A stretch of DNA of 64,000 nucleotides from Bacillota bacterium (GTDB lineage Bacteria; Bacillota; Clostridia; Lachnospirales; Cellulosilyticaceae): NCBI GenBank assembly GCA_023436395.1, contig JAEZJJ010000115.1, positions 123,273 to 187,272 on the forward strand, read 5' to 3'. Shown here one piece after another: positions 51,488 through 59,782 of the stretch. Below the pieces are notes generated by a model. The model worked only from the letters and a program-made list of their open reading frames with translations, was not told where the DNA came from and searched no databases. A program made the position numbers and the translations under genes. Positions within the stretch are counted from its first letter, which is position 1, and every line of letters starts with the position of its first letter.

Positions 51488-51517
51488 TTGTTTTAGGGAA
51501 ATGGATTATACTATAAT
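51488..51517 (+). promoter_or_regulatory. Promoter of the yfcE-like gene
   Basis: TTGTTT (51488-51493) and TATAAT (51512-51517) are 18 bases apart and about 32 bases before the ATG at 51549. Confidence 0.6.
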
Positions 51518-51548
51518 GAAAATAATTATAGCTTGAAAGGAGTTTATC

Positions 51549-52094
51549 ATGCGCTATTTAATTCTATCTGATATTCATGGTAGTGAGGCTTGTTTAAGGC
51601 CTATACTCACTTTATTCGAAGAAAAAAAATTTGATTTTCTTATCTTACTTGGAGATATTCTTTATCATGGCCCTCGTAATCCACTTCCTGAAGGACATAA
51701 TCCTCAGGGGGTTGTCAAACTTCTGAATGCTTATAGTGATCGCACTATTGCTTGTAGGGGAAACTGTGATGCTGAAGTGGATCAAATGCTTCTTGAATTC
51801 CCTTGTTTAAGTGACTATAGCCTCATTGTAGATGAAGGCATTAAACTGTTTGCCACACACGGCCATCTTTATACGCCCAATCATTTTCCTAAAACAGCAG
51901 GAAAACAGATTTTCCTCTATGGTCATACCCATCTCTGGGAACTTCGTAAGGAAGAGGACTTGTTCATTTGTAACCCTGGTTCTATTTCTCTTCCTAAGGA
52001 AAATAGACCTGCTACTTATGGAACTTACGAAAATGGCATACTAAGCATTTATGATTTCAATCACACCTTATTAAGTAGCCTTTCTATCTATTAG
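51549..52094 (+). CDS. YfcE-like metallophosphoesterase
   Basis: A 181-residue calcineurin-type phosphodiesterase: S-D-I-H-G-S (residues 7-12), L-G-D-I-L-Y-H-G-P, R-G-N-C-D, T-H-G-H-L-Y and Y-G-H-T-H, the full set of dinuclear-metal ligands. E. coli YfcE hydrolyses artificial phosphodiesters; its natural substrate is unknown. AAAGGAGTTTATC precedes the ATG. A terminator follows at about 52151. Confidence 0.92.
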   Translation: MRYLILSDIHGSEACLRPILTLFEEKKFDFLILLGDILYHGPRNPLPEGHNPQGVVKLLNAYSDRTIACRGNCDAEVDQMLLEFPCLSDYSLIVDEGIKLFATHGHLYTPNHFPKTAGKQIFLYGHTHLWELRKEEDLFICNPGSISLPKENRPATYGTYENGILSIYDFNHTLLSSLSIY

Positions 52095-52150
52095 CTGATA
52101 GACTTCTCCATTTACTTTTAAAGCTAATCATGGTACTATCATAAAAGCAG

Positions 52151-52198
52151 AAGAAGCACCCTATGAGTGGTTTGACGCGCATAGAGTGCTTCTTTATT
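52151..52198 (+). terminator. Terminator after the yfcE-like gene
   Basis: AGAAGAAGCACCCTATG and CATAGAGTGCTTCTTT pair with one mismatch around a 14-base loop, with a T-rich end. It lies immediately before the parvulin ribosome site. Confidence 0.7.
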
Positions 52199-52219
52199 TC
52201 ATTCAATAAGGAGACTATT

Positions 52220-52960
52220 ATGGAAAACAAAGTACTTGCTGTTGTAGACGGCAGAGAAATTAAACAATCTGACCTTTACGATTTACTTCGTAGTATTGGA
52301 CAAAATGCTATGCAATTTCAAAGTGAAGAAGGTCAAAAACAATTAGTAAACGAACTTGTGATGCAAGAACTCCTTTACTCTGATGCACTAAAAAATGGAT
52401 TAGATAAAGAAGCAGATTTTACAGCTGCTCTTGAACAAATGACCAAATCTTTACTTAAACAGTATGCTATGGGTAAACTTCTTGAAAACGTTGATGCTAC
52501 TGAAGAAGAAGTAAAAACTTACTATGATGCACACCAAAGTCAATTTAAATCAGAAGAAGCTGCTAAAGCAAATCATATTTTAGTAGCCACTTTAGAAGAA
52601 GCTGAAAAAATCGCTGAAGAAATCAAAGCTGGACTTTCTTTTGCTGAAGCAGCTAAAAAATATTCAACCTGCCCTTCTGCTGCTGAAGGTGGTGCTTTAG
52701 GTGAATTTACCCGTGGACGTATGGTTCCTGAATTTGAGGCTGCTACATTTGCTATGGCTCCAGGCGAAATTTCTGCCCCTGTAAAAACACAGTTTGGTTA
52801 CCACCTCATTGAATTAGAAGCTCTTGCGCCAGCTGGCATCTCTCCATTTGAAGCTGTAAAAGCTCAAGTGAAAGAACAATGTGTCCTAGCAAAACGTCAA
52901 GCCCTTTATCTTGCAAAACGTCAACAATTAGAAGGCATCTATAAAGTAGAAATGAAATAA
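52220..52960 (+). CDS. Parvulin-type peptidyl-prolyl isomerase
   Basis: A 246-residue protein: a SurA/PrsA-like helical N-terminal region (V-D-G-R-E-I-K-Q-S-D-L) and a rotamase domain (about residues 113-205) with A-N-H-I-L-V, C-P-S-A-A-E-G-G-A-L-G-E-F-T-R-G and F-G-Y-H-L-I. There is no signal peptide, so it is probably cytoplasmic, in contrast to PrsA. I chose ATG 52220 because AAGGAG lies 6 bases before it; the frame is open from 52163 through the terminator, which is not meaningful. Confidence 0.92.
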   Translation: MENKVLAVVDGREIKQSDLYDLLRSIGQNAMQFQSEEGQKQLVNELVMQELLYSDALKNGLDKEADFTAALEQMTKSLLKQYAMGKLLENVDATEEEVKTYYDAHQSQFKSEEAAKANHILVATLEEAEKIAEEIKAGLSFAEAAKKYSTCPSAAEGGALGEFTRGRMVPEFEAATFAMAPGEISAPVKTQFGYHLIELEALAPAGISPFEAVKAQVKEQCVLAKRQALYLAKRQQLEGIYKVEMK

Positions 52961-52964
52961 CACT

Positions 52965-53003
52965 AAAGCCCGTTCCACTTCTTTAAATAGTGGACGGGCT
53001 TTT
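52965..53003. terminator. Bidirectional terminator
   Basis: AAAGCCCGTTCCACT and AGTGGACGGGCTTTT form near-perfect 15-base arms around a 9-base loop between the convergent parvulin and gph genes. Confidence 0.85.
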
Positions 53004-53018
53004 CATAAATGGCTAGTC

Positions 53019-53672
53019 TTAAACTCCTAAAATTTGCTTTTTAACGTTTTCTCCCTCTAAGGCAAGATAATTGGCTCCTGCTTCTTTTAATTCCTTTTCA
53101 CCTCTAAATCCCCATAAGACACCAATAGATTGTACCCCTGCATTTTGGGCAGTCAGCATATCCACATCCGAATCTCCTATATAGATACAAGCTTCAGGCT
53201 TAATCTGGTAAGTTGCTAATAACTCATAAATCCCTATAGGATGAGGCTTTGTAGGAATCCCTTCTCTTTGCCCAACTACTTTTTCTATTAAATCACCAAA
53301 AAAGTAATTCACCAGTTCTTCTGCATAACATTGGGCTTTATTAGTAAGTACACAGCAAATAATACCTGCTTCTTTTAAGGCTTTAAGCATAGGTAGAACA
53401 CCTTCATAAGGCTTTGTTTGATCTAAACTATGGGCTTTATAATATTCATCAAATACGGCTTTGACTTCATTTACCCTTTGTTCCCCCCTGTCACTTTCTG
53501 GTAAAGCACGCTCCACTAATTTATATATCCCATTTCCTACAAATTGCTTGTAAGCTGCTTCCTCATGAAGGGGATAACCAAAGTGAGCTAAAGCCACATT
53601 ACAAGCCATCATAAGATCCCCAATAGAATTAAGTAATGTTCCATCTAAATCAAATATCGCTAATTGATACAT
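53019..53672 (-). CDS. HAD hydrolase, phosphoglycolate phosphatase-like
   Basis: A 217-residue haloacid dehalogenase with D8-L-D10-G-T (nucleophile), V-L-T-N-K in motif II, K-P-H-P in motif III and I-G-D-S-D-V-D in motif IV. Its cap insertion matches the Gph/PpaX group, which dephosphorylates 2-phosphoglycolate or related phosphates. GAGGAGGACAAG precedes the ATG. It lies 13 bases after sfsA, so the two are an operon. Confidence 0.88.
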   Translation of the reverse strand: MYQLAIFDLDGTLLNSIGDLMMACNVALAHFGYPLHEEAAYKQFVGNGIYKLVERALPESDRGEQRVNEVKAVFDEYYKAHSLDQTKPYEGVLPMLKALKEAGIICCVLTNKAQCYAEELVNYFFGDLIEKVVGQREGIPTKPHPIGIYELLATYQIKPEACIYIGDSDVDMLTAQNAGVQSIGVLWGFRGEKELKEAGANYLALEGENVKKQILGV

Positions 53673-53685
53673 CTTGTCCTCCTCT

Positions 53686-54384
53686 CTAGTCTAATCGTAC
53701 AGTCACTTCCTCATGAAGTATTAAATGATCAGGAGTTACCAAACAGTCATAAGCCAAAATTTTAACCCCTTGGCGTTCTGCTACTTTTAATGCTTTCGCA
53801 AAAGCTTCCTGTCTTTCTACATGAGGTTTAAAGTAGTTCACACCTTTCATCTGAATCACAAAGATAATGTAGCTACTATATCCCTCTGCTTGTGCTTTAA
53901 TTAACTCCTCCACATGTTTGAGACCTCTTAGGGTAGGTGCATCGGGAAACATGACATAGTCTTCCTGTTCTAAGGTAACCCCCTTGACTTCTATAAAACC
54001 CTTTTTCTCATATGTTTCTATATAAAAGTCAAAACGAGATTCGCCGTAAGTTACTTCTCTTTTAATAAAGGTGAGCTCCTCTTCCATCCCTGGTAATTTG
54101 AGTTCCCCTTTAACTAACGCTTCTTCCACCACCTGATTAGGAGCTTGAGAATCCATATTAATCAGACGATCTCCTTTTTCTACTGCAATTAAAGAGTATT
54201 TTGTCTTACGCTTAGGCGCATTACTTTCCTCTAGATAAACTGTTACACCTTCTCTGAGGAGTTCTGCACATCTCCCTGTATTTTTCACATGTACCTTATT
54301 GATTTCACCATTCACCATACATAGGGCAATAAAACGATTGGGCCTTTCTATAAAAGTCCCCTTGAGTATGCCTTCATATTTCAT
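53686..54384 (-). CDS. sfsA: SfsA family nuclease
   Basis: A 232-residue protein of normal SfsA length: R-P-N-R-F near the start, V-H-V-K-N-T-G-R-C-A-E-L-L, S-R-F-D-F-Y and E-V-K-G-V-T-L, F-P-D-A-P-T-L-R-G and the C-terminal Y-F-K-P. SfsA was first linked to sugar fermentation control and binds or cleaves nucleic acid. It is encoded between azlD and gph, all on the minus strand. Confidence 0.95.
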   Translation of the reverse strand: MKYEGILKGTFIERPNRFIALCMVNGEINKVHVKNTGRCAELLREGVTVYLEESNAPKRKTKYSLIAVEKGDRLINMDSQAPNQVVEEALVKGELKLPGMEEELTFIKREVTYGESRFDFYIETYEKKGFIEVKGVTLEQEDYVMFPDAPTLRGLKHVEELIKAQAEGYSSYIIFVIQMKGVNYFKPHVERQEAFAKALKVAERQGVKILAYDCLVTPDHLILHEEVTVRLD

Positions 54385-54436
54385 TTTTGTCTTTCCTCTT
54401 CCTTGATTCTGTTTGAGTCTTATCTTTCATTCTCCA

Positions 54437-54736
54437 TTATAATAACATATTGCATAAATAAACAGCTACTACACTTGCTATGGCTACCAAAGTTAAGCTT
54501 TTCTCAAAGTAACCTAAAATCACTGCTACAAGCATACCTGCTCCTGCATTCAAAGAGTGTTCTGTGCTATATAAAATATGTGGAAAAGTCATTGCCCCTA
54601 ATACCGCATAAGGTACATAGTGCAAAAAAGAACGCATATAACGAGACTCTATAGGCTTTCTAATCAGTGTCATAGGCAAAACACGAATAAGATAAGTCAC
54701 CCCTGCCATTATTAAGATGTAACTGATGATGTACAT
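54437..54736 (-). CDS. azlD: AzlD-type branched-chain amino acid export subunit
   Basis: A 99-residue protein with four membrane helices and the AzlD pattern (M-A-G-V-T-Y-L-I-R-V-L-P and Y-V-P-Y-A-V-L-G-A-M-T-F-P). With AzlC it forms an exporter of branched-chain amino acids and analogues. ATG 54736 follows GGAGGCAGAGAC; the longer frame is inside azlC. It overlaps azlC by 25 bases. Confidence 0.9.
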   Translation of the reverse strand: MYIISYILIMAGVTYLIRVLPMTLIRKPIESRYMRSFLHYVPYAVLGAMTFPHILYSTEHSLNAGAGMLVAVILGYFEKSLTLVAIASVVAVYLCNMLL

Positions 54737-55440
54737 GTCTCTGCCTCCTCTTCTATTGGATACAAGTATGCCCCAATTCCTGCTGCAATAAAGGTGGTAA
54801 TAATCACTGCAAAACCTGATGAAATCTCGCTTAACCCTGGTATGTATTTTAAAATGCAACTACAAAAGATGGCTATAAGTACAGTTATTAAAATAGACTT
54901 AGTCCCTTTTGCTGCGGGAATAATAAGGGCAATAAACATGCCATATAGGGCAATCCCTAGTGCATCTTGAAGTGCAGAAGGCAAAACACTACTCATAACT
55001 GCCCCTATTAAAGTGCCCATACTCCAACCGATATAAGGAAGAAGGATTAATCCCCATAAAAAGCTCGGAGAAAGAGGTTCTTTTTCTAAAGAGGCTACTG
55101 TAAAAATTTCATCAGTCACCCCAAAACTTACTAATATTTTTTGTAAAGGGTTGAATCCTTTAACAAATTTTTGAGATAAAGATAAAGACATTAGAAAATA
55201 CCTAGCATTGATCATAAGCATGGTTAATGCCATTTCAATATGGGAACCACCTGCTGCTATTAAACTCACTCCAGCAAATTGCCCAGCAGAAGTTAAATTG
55301 GTCATGGAGATCATAACTGCTGTTAAAGGCGATAAACCACTTCCTACAGCTAACATTCCAAAGGCAATAGAGACTGAAAAGTACCCTAGTCCTATAGGTA
55401 CACCTAAGCTTACCCCTTTCTTAAATTGTTCTTTAATCAT
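54712..55440 (-). CDS. azlC: AzlC family branched-chain amino acid exporter
   Basis: A 242-residue protein with the AzlC/YgaZ core: G-L-G-Y-F-S-V-S-I-A-F-G near residue 17, T-N-L-T-S-A-G-Q-F-A-G, L-I-N-A-R-Y-F-L-M-S-L-S, S-F-G-V-T-D-E and G-W-S-M-G-T. GGGGTGAAATAG precedes the ATG. The gene pair may protect against excess branched-chain amino acids. The terminator at 55475 separates it from hpt. Confidence 0.93.
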   Translation of the reverse strand: MIKEQFKKGVSLGVPIGLGYFSVSIAFGMLAVGSGLSPLTAVMISMTNLTSAGQFAGVSLIAAGGSHIEMALTMLMINARYFLMSLSLSQKFVKGFNPLQKILVSFGVTDEIFTVASLEKEPLSPSFLWGLILLPYIGWSMGTLIGAVMSSVLPSALQDALGIALYGMFIALIIPAAKGTKSILITVLIAIFCSCILKYIPGLSEISSGFAVIITTFIAAGIGAYLYPIEEEAETCTSSVTS

Positions 55441-55474
55441 CTATTTCACCCCATTTATGCTTTGACCCACTTAA

Positions 55475-55510
55475 AAAGCACAATAATGGCAAGTTGCCTT
55501 TATTGTGCTT
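55475..55510 (-). terminator. Terminator of hpt
   Basis: AAGCACAATAAAGGCAA and TTGCCATTATTGTGCTT (minus strand) pair with one mismatch and are followed by TTTAAG. It lies about 22 bases past the hpt stop codon. Confidence 0.75.
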
Positions 55511-55532
55511 GTCTATTTGAGTCATCACTATT

Positions 55533-56072
55533 TTATTTTTCGTAAACTGTTCTTTTTAATACCCCTACATAAGGTAAATTACGATAACGTTCTGCATAAT
55601 CAATGCCATAACCTACAATAAATTCATCAGGCACTTCAAATCCTAGATAGTCAATTTCTACACTTTGTTTGCGACGTGCAGGTTTATCTAATAAGGAACA
55701 AATCTTAACGCTTGCAGGATTTCTTGTTAATAAATTCTCTTTTAAATATTTTAAAGTTAAACCACTATCCACAATATCCTCTACAATCAGTAAGTTTTCT
55801 CCTTCTACGCTGCCTTCTAGGTCTTTCATAATTCTGACAACCCCTGTTGACTCCGTAGCATTTCCATAACTAGAAACAGCCATAAAATCCATCTTTAATG
55901 GTAAATTGATTTTCCTTACTAAATCACTTGTAAAAATATTAGAACCCTTTAAAATTCCTATAACGGTTAAAGGTTTCCCTGTATAATCCTTTGTAATTTG
56001 TTCTCCTAATTCTGTTAAACGTTCATTTAATACTTCTTCGGAAAATAATATCTCTTCAATATCTGCTCTCAT
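55533..56072 (-). CDS. hpt: Hypoxanthine phosphoribosyltransferase
   Basis: A 179-residue purine-salvage enzyme that converts hypoxanthine or guanine with PRPP. The PRPP motif L-L-I-V-E-D-I-V-D-S-G-L-T is present, with G-I-L-K-G-S for pyrophosphate, S-S-Y-G-N flexible-loop residues and the P-D-E-F-I-V-G-Y-G-I-D-Y-A-E-R-Y-R-N-L-P end. ATG 56072 follows AAAGGAGCATCTT; the longer frame has 17 non-conserved residues. Confidence 0.95.
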   Translation of the reverse strand: MRADIEEILFSEEVLNERLTELGEQITKDYTGKPLTVIGILKGSNIFTSDLVRKINLPLKMDFMAVSSYGNATESTGVVRIMKDLEGSVEGENLLIVEDIVDSGLTLKYLKENLLTRNPASVKICSLLDKPARRKQSVEIDYLGFEVPDEFIVGYGIDYAERYRNLPYVGVLKRTVYEK

Positions 56073-56176
56073 AAGATGCTCCTTTGTTTTGAAATCGAAC
56101 TTTATGTTTATTATAACATACAACGTTCATATTTCAAATTTATGAGTATTATTTTCTTGATTTCTAAATTTTTAAA

Positions 56177-57775
56177 CTAATCATTCTTTACGACACCAGC
56201 ATACTTTTGAATAATGGCTTCTGCTACTTGAATACCATCTACAGCAGCAGAAGTAATACCCCCTGCATACCCTGCCCCTTCACCAGCTGGATAAATCCCT
56301 ACCACATTACTTTCATAAGCTTCATTTCTTGGCAGACGCACAGGTGAAGAACTTCTTGTTTCAAAACCAGTAAAGAGTGCTTCTGGATGATCAAAACCTT
56401 TGATTTTTTGCCCAAATGCCTTCATTGCTTCTTCTATGGCTGCTGTCATAAATCCAGGCAAGTATGCTCTCATATTGGTAAACTTGACCCCTGGTGTATA
56501 AGTTGGTTTAACTACCCCCAGAGCTGTTGTCTCTTGATTATTAAGGAAATCTCCTACTAATTGTACAGGTGCACGATAGTCTTCCCCTCCTAATTTAAAG
56601 GCTAATTCTTCTAGCTCGTGTTGTAAATACATGCCAGCTAGCGGCTCATCACTGCCATAATCCTTTGGACCTACATTGACTAAAATAGCACTATTTGCAT
56701 TTTTCCCATCACGGCTATGTTCACTCATCCCATTTGTAACGACACGGCCTTCTTCAGAGGCAGAGGCAATGACATATCCTCCTGGACACATACAGAAGCT
56801 ATAGACTGTACGTCCATTTTCACAGTGATGCACGAGTTTATACTCTGCAGCACCTAACTTTTCATTATCTTTATTGGCTTCTCCAAACTGAGAAGTATTA
56901 ATCCATTCTTGTAAATGTTCTACACGCATACCCATAGAAAAAGGTTTTTGCTCCATGTGTACTTGACGGGTATTGAGCATCACAAAAGTATCTCTTGCAC
57001 TATGTCCAATAGCTAAAACACAAATTTCTGTTTCTAAACGTTCTTCATGATTAATTACAACAGCCTTTAAGCGGCCTTCCTCATACTCGATATCTGTGAG
57101 CTGACTTTCAAAGCGAAATTCTCCGCCTAAGCCAATAATCGTTTCACGGATATTCTTAACCACATCTCTTAAAATATCAGTCCCTACATGAGGTTTATTT
57201 TTATAAAGAATATTCTCTGGTGCGCCGGCTTTCACCATTTCTTCTAATACTTTATGACAACGTTTATTTTTGATTTGTGTGGTAAGCTTTCCATCTGAAA
57301 AAGTGCCTGCTCCTCCTTCTCCAAATTGTACATTAGAATGTGGATTAAAATCACCTGTTTCCCAAAAACGTTGTACGTCTATCACTCTTTCCTCTACAGC
57401 CTTTCCGCGCTCTAATACAATAGGCCTAAATCCCTGTTGAGCTAGAATAAGCGCTGCAAATAGCCCACAAGGTCCACTTCCTACAATCACTGGGCGATGT
57501 TTTAATAACTGAGTTCCTTTAGGCGGACAACTATACGCCATAGATTCCCACTTCAGGTTGGGCATCTTTGCTAATAGCTGCTGATCCTTTGTGGTCTTCA
57601 CATCTACAGTATAAACCATTTTAATGTCATTTTTCTTTCTAGCATCAATAGCTTCTTTAAAAATACGATATTCTATAATATCAGAAGTCTTGATTTTTAA
57701 TTTTTTAGCAATCTTTTCTGGGAGTATAGTTAACTCCTCATTTAAGTTTAGTTTAATATCTTGTACTCTAATCAT
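56177..57775 (-). CDS. FAD-dependent dehydrogenase (COG2509 type)
   Basis: A 532-residue flavoprotein. The N-terminal ~80 residues form a helical or beta domain typical of this family. The FAD Rossmann motif V-G-S-G-P-C-G-L-F-A-A follows near residue 97, then Q-F-G-E-G-G-A-G-T-F-S-D-G-K-L, V-L-A-I-G-H-S-A-R-D-T and Y-P-A-G-E-G-A-G-Y-A-G-G-I-T-S-A-A at the end. The substrate of this common Firmicutes family is unknown. Its ATG overlaps the stop of the upstream flavoprotein gene (ATGA), so the two are coupled. Confidence 0.9.
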   Translation of the reverse strand: MIRVQDIKLNLNEELTILPEKIAKKLKIKTSDIIEYRIFKEAIDARKKNDIKMVYTVDVKTTKDQQLLAKMPNLKWESMAYSCPPKGTQLLKHRPVIVGSGPCGLFAALILAQQGFRPIVLERGKAVEERVIDVQRFWETGDFNPHSNVQFGEGGAGTFSDGKLTTQIKNKRCHKVLEEMVKAGAPENILYKNKPHVGTDILRDVVKNIRETIIGLGGEFRFESQLTDIEYEEGRLKAVVINHEERLETEICVLAIGHSARDTFVMLNTRQVHMEQKPFSMGMRVEHLQEWINTSQFGEANKDNEKLGAAEYKLVHHCENGRTVYSFCMCPGGYVIASASEEGRVVTNGMSEHSRDGKNANSAILVNVGPKDYGSDEPLAGMYLQHELEELAFKLGGEDYRAPVQLVGDFLNNQETTALGVVKPTYTPGVKFTNMRAYLPGFMTAAIEEAMKAFGQKIKGFDHPEALFTGFETRSSSPVRLPRNEAYESNVVGIYPAGEGAGYAGGITSAAVDGIQVAEAIIQKYAGVVKND

Positions 57776-59013
57776 CCTTCTGCTCCATTCCTACTTACAC
57801 TTTCTCCTGCAATAAAGCCTGTAGACCAAGCCCATTGCAAATTATAGCCTCCACAATCTCCATCCACATCTAATACTTCTCCGGTAATATATAAATCCTT
57901 GGCTTTAAGAGATGCCATCGTTTTTAAGTCCACTTCATCTACTTTAATTCCACCAGCTGTCACTTGAGCATACTTATAGCTTCGGGTACCTTGTATATTA
58001 AAGCAAAAAGATTTAAGTACTTTTGCCATTTTAGCTATTTCTTCATATTCTAGATTCTCACAAGGTCTTCCAATTTGCATAATTCCTGCTGCTTTAAGTA
58101 GGGGGACAATAAGACGCTTATGCAATAACCCAATAAAGAGTTCCTCTATAGAACGCTCTGGCTGTCTTGCAATACGTTCATATAAGAGACTTACCAGTTC
58201 ATCTTCCTCTTTATTCTCAAATAAGTCTAATATCACCTGGGTTACTTGTCCATTAAGCTTAGCCTCGGAAGCAATACGACTTAACTGAAAAATAGGTGGC
58301 CCAGACAGGCCGTCTTCTGTAAATAGGACTTCCCCATACTCTTGCCTGATCACTTGACCTTCCACTTCTATTGTCACTAGTGCTTTGATTTTTGTCCCCA
58401 TCATCATTTTACAGTAAGGTGTATTAGAGAGCATATGCACTAATATAGGAAAAGTCGGGGCTACCTGATGACCTAGTCGTTTAAGTAAGTTATAACCTAT
58501 TCCATCACATCCTAAGCTTGTATTTGCCATACCTCCTGTTGCTACAATCACCTTTTGCCCTCTATAAGTTTCTCCTGCTTCATCTACTAACTGCCAAGCC
58601 CCTTTTTTATAAAATAGGTCAACTACTTTAACTCCTGTTACGATCTCAACCCCTAAGCGTTGAAGCTCCATGCGTAGGACATCTAGTACACTAGTGGCTT
58701 GTTCTGAATGAGGATACACTTTTTTTCCTTCTACCATAAATACAATGCCTAATTCTTCAAAAAAGCTTTTCGTTTCTTCGTATCCAAAGTATTCTATAGG
58801 TGTCATAATAGACTTACTTTTATAACTTGTATGATAACAACTTGCCTCTAAGTGAGTATTCGTTATATTGCATCTCCCATTACCTGTCACAAGTATTTTC
58901 TTTCCTATACGATCTAACCTTTCTAAAATACAGACTTTAGCCCCTCTTCTAGCTGCCACAATAGCTGCTACTAACCCTGAAGCCCCTCCGCCAATAATAA
59001 TTACTTCTTTCAT
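57772..59013 (-). CDS. HI0933/YhiN family flavoprotein
   Basis: A 413-residue protein with the FAD-binding I-I-G-G-G-A-S-G-L-V-A-A-I-V-A at the start, K-I-L-V-T-G-N-G-R-C-N-I-T-N near residue 45, and G-E-V-L-D-V-D-G-D-C-G-G-Y-N-L-Q-W-A-W-S-T-G near the C-terminus, the HI0933/YhiN signature. ATG 59013 follows GGAGG; a GGGG-containing frame extends upstream but starts inside the ribosome-binding region. The role of the family is not established. Encoded in an operon with the COG2509 flavoprotein. Confidence 0.9.
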   Translation of the reverse strand: MKEVIIIGGGASGLVAAIVAARRGAKVCILERLDRIGKKILVTGNGRCNITNTHLEASCYHTSYKSKSIMTPIEYFGYEETKSFFEELGIVFMVEGKKVYPHSEQATSVLDVLRMELQRLGVEIVTGVKVVDLFYKKGAWQLVDEAGETYRGQKVIVATGGMANTSLGCDGIGYNLLKRLGHQVAPTFPILVHMLSNTPYCKMMMGTKIKALVTIEVEGQVIRQEYGEVLFTEDGLSGPPIFQLSRIASEAKLNGQVTQVILDLFENKEEDELVSLLYERIARQPERSIEELFIGLLHKRLIVPLLKAAGIMQIGRPCENLEYEEIAKMAKVLKSFCFNIQGTRSYKYAQVTAGGIKVDEVDLKTMASLKAKDLYITGEVLDVDGDCGGYNLQWAWSTGFIAGESVSRNGAEG

Positions 59014-59035
59014 GCCGCCTCCTCCTTCACACAGC

Positions 59036-59063
59036 AATAAGACTGCCCTTAGGCAGTCTTATT
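59036..59063. terminator. Compact bidirectional hairpin
   Basis: AATAAGACTGCC and GGCAGTCTTATT are perfect 12-base arms with a CTTA loop. The hairpin overlaps the last two codons of the BofC-like gene, so it probably separates that gene from the flavoprotein operon. Confidence 0.65.
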
Positions 59064-59682
59064 CACCAACGTAATCTTGTAATATTTTTTGAAGTACACT
59101 TGGATCATTTAATAGTGTTTCTTTTTGTACTTCAGTAATAGTAATTGTTCCTTTTAATAATAAGCTATAGATATAACTAGAAAAATCCGTAGCCCTGCGT
59201 GCCACATGTCCTACGATATTACCTGTCCCTACTTCTCTGATACAGACCTTTTCTCCATCTATACCTAAGGTATAACTCCTTACTGCATTTGTCTGCGTCA
59301 TTACTTCTGCCATCTGAATCGTCCTTGAAAGCATTACTTCTTCTTCATTAAATGTCTCGATACTGTAATCTTTAAAACGTTCTTGGAGCTCTTCTTCCGT
59401 AAGCCCTAACAAACTATCAGCATTAATTATAACACTTTCTATAGTTTGTTTGTCTTCATCTTTTAAACACAAAGAAATTTTCGTACTAGGTAAGATTTTT
59501 GCAATTTGGATGTACTCTTTGGTCATTTCCATGCTACTAGTATTAAGCTGCACCACTTGTCCTACCATAGGTGTTACGACTTTGCTTCCATTCATAGAAA
59601 TGAAATAAGTGGCTATAAAAAGGATTAAAAACGTTATAGTAGCTATTAATAACGTCATCCAATATTGTTTCTTCTCTAACAT
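59059..59682 (-). CDS. Membrane-anchored protein, possibly BofC-like
   Basis: A 207-residue protein with one N-terminal membrane helix (about 9-29) and an extracytoplasmic domain. The segment L-C-L-K-D-E-D-K ... L-G-L-T-E-E-E-L-Q-E-R-F-K-D-Y-S-I-E-T-F resembles the BofC-type domain of forespore intermembrane proteins, which tune sigma-K signalling in spore formers. The similarity is by pattern and the end of the domain is divergent. AAAGGAAGTGC precedes the ATG. Confidence 0.55.
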   Translation of the reverse strand: MLEKKQYWMTLLIATITFLILFIATYFISMNGSKVVTPMVGQVVQLNTSSMEMTKEYIQIAKILPSTKISLCLKDEDKQTIESVIINADSLLGLTEEELQERFKDYSIETFNEEEVMLSRTIQMAEVMTQTNAVRSYTLGIDGEKVCIREVGTGNIVGHVARRATDFSSYIYSLLLKGTITITEVQKETLLNDPSVLQKILQDYVGE

Positions 59683-59782
59683 TATTGCACTTCCTTTATC
59701 TCTAATTAAGTATAAACTTACTTAGATTATGTATAATTTTTTAATTTTTATACACTTTAGAAGCGCTATAAAGCATTTATCT

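Noticed and set aside
48777..51545. TPP riboswitch control of the NMT1/THI5-like importer
   Set aside because: The region before the first gene (51399-51545) is short and lacks the conserved CTGAGA and related thi-box elements, so thiamine precursors are only one of several possible substrates.
54437..54859. A 140-residue AzlD
   Set aside because: The first 41 codons lie inside azlC and read as non-hydrophobic nonsense; ATG 54736 follows GGAGG and gives the normal length of 99.
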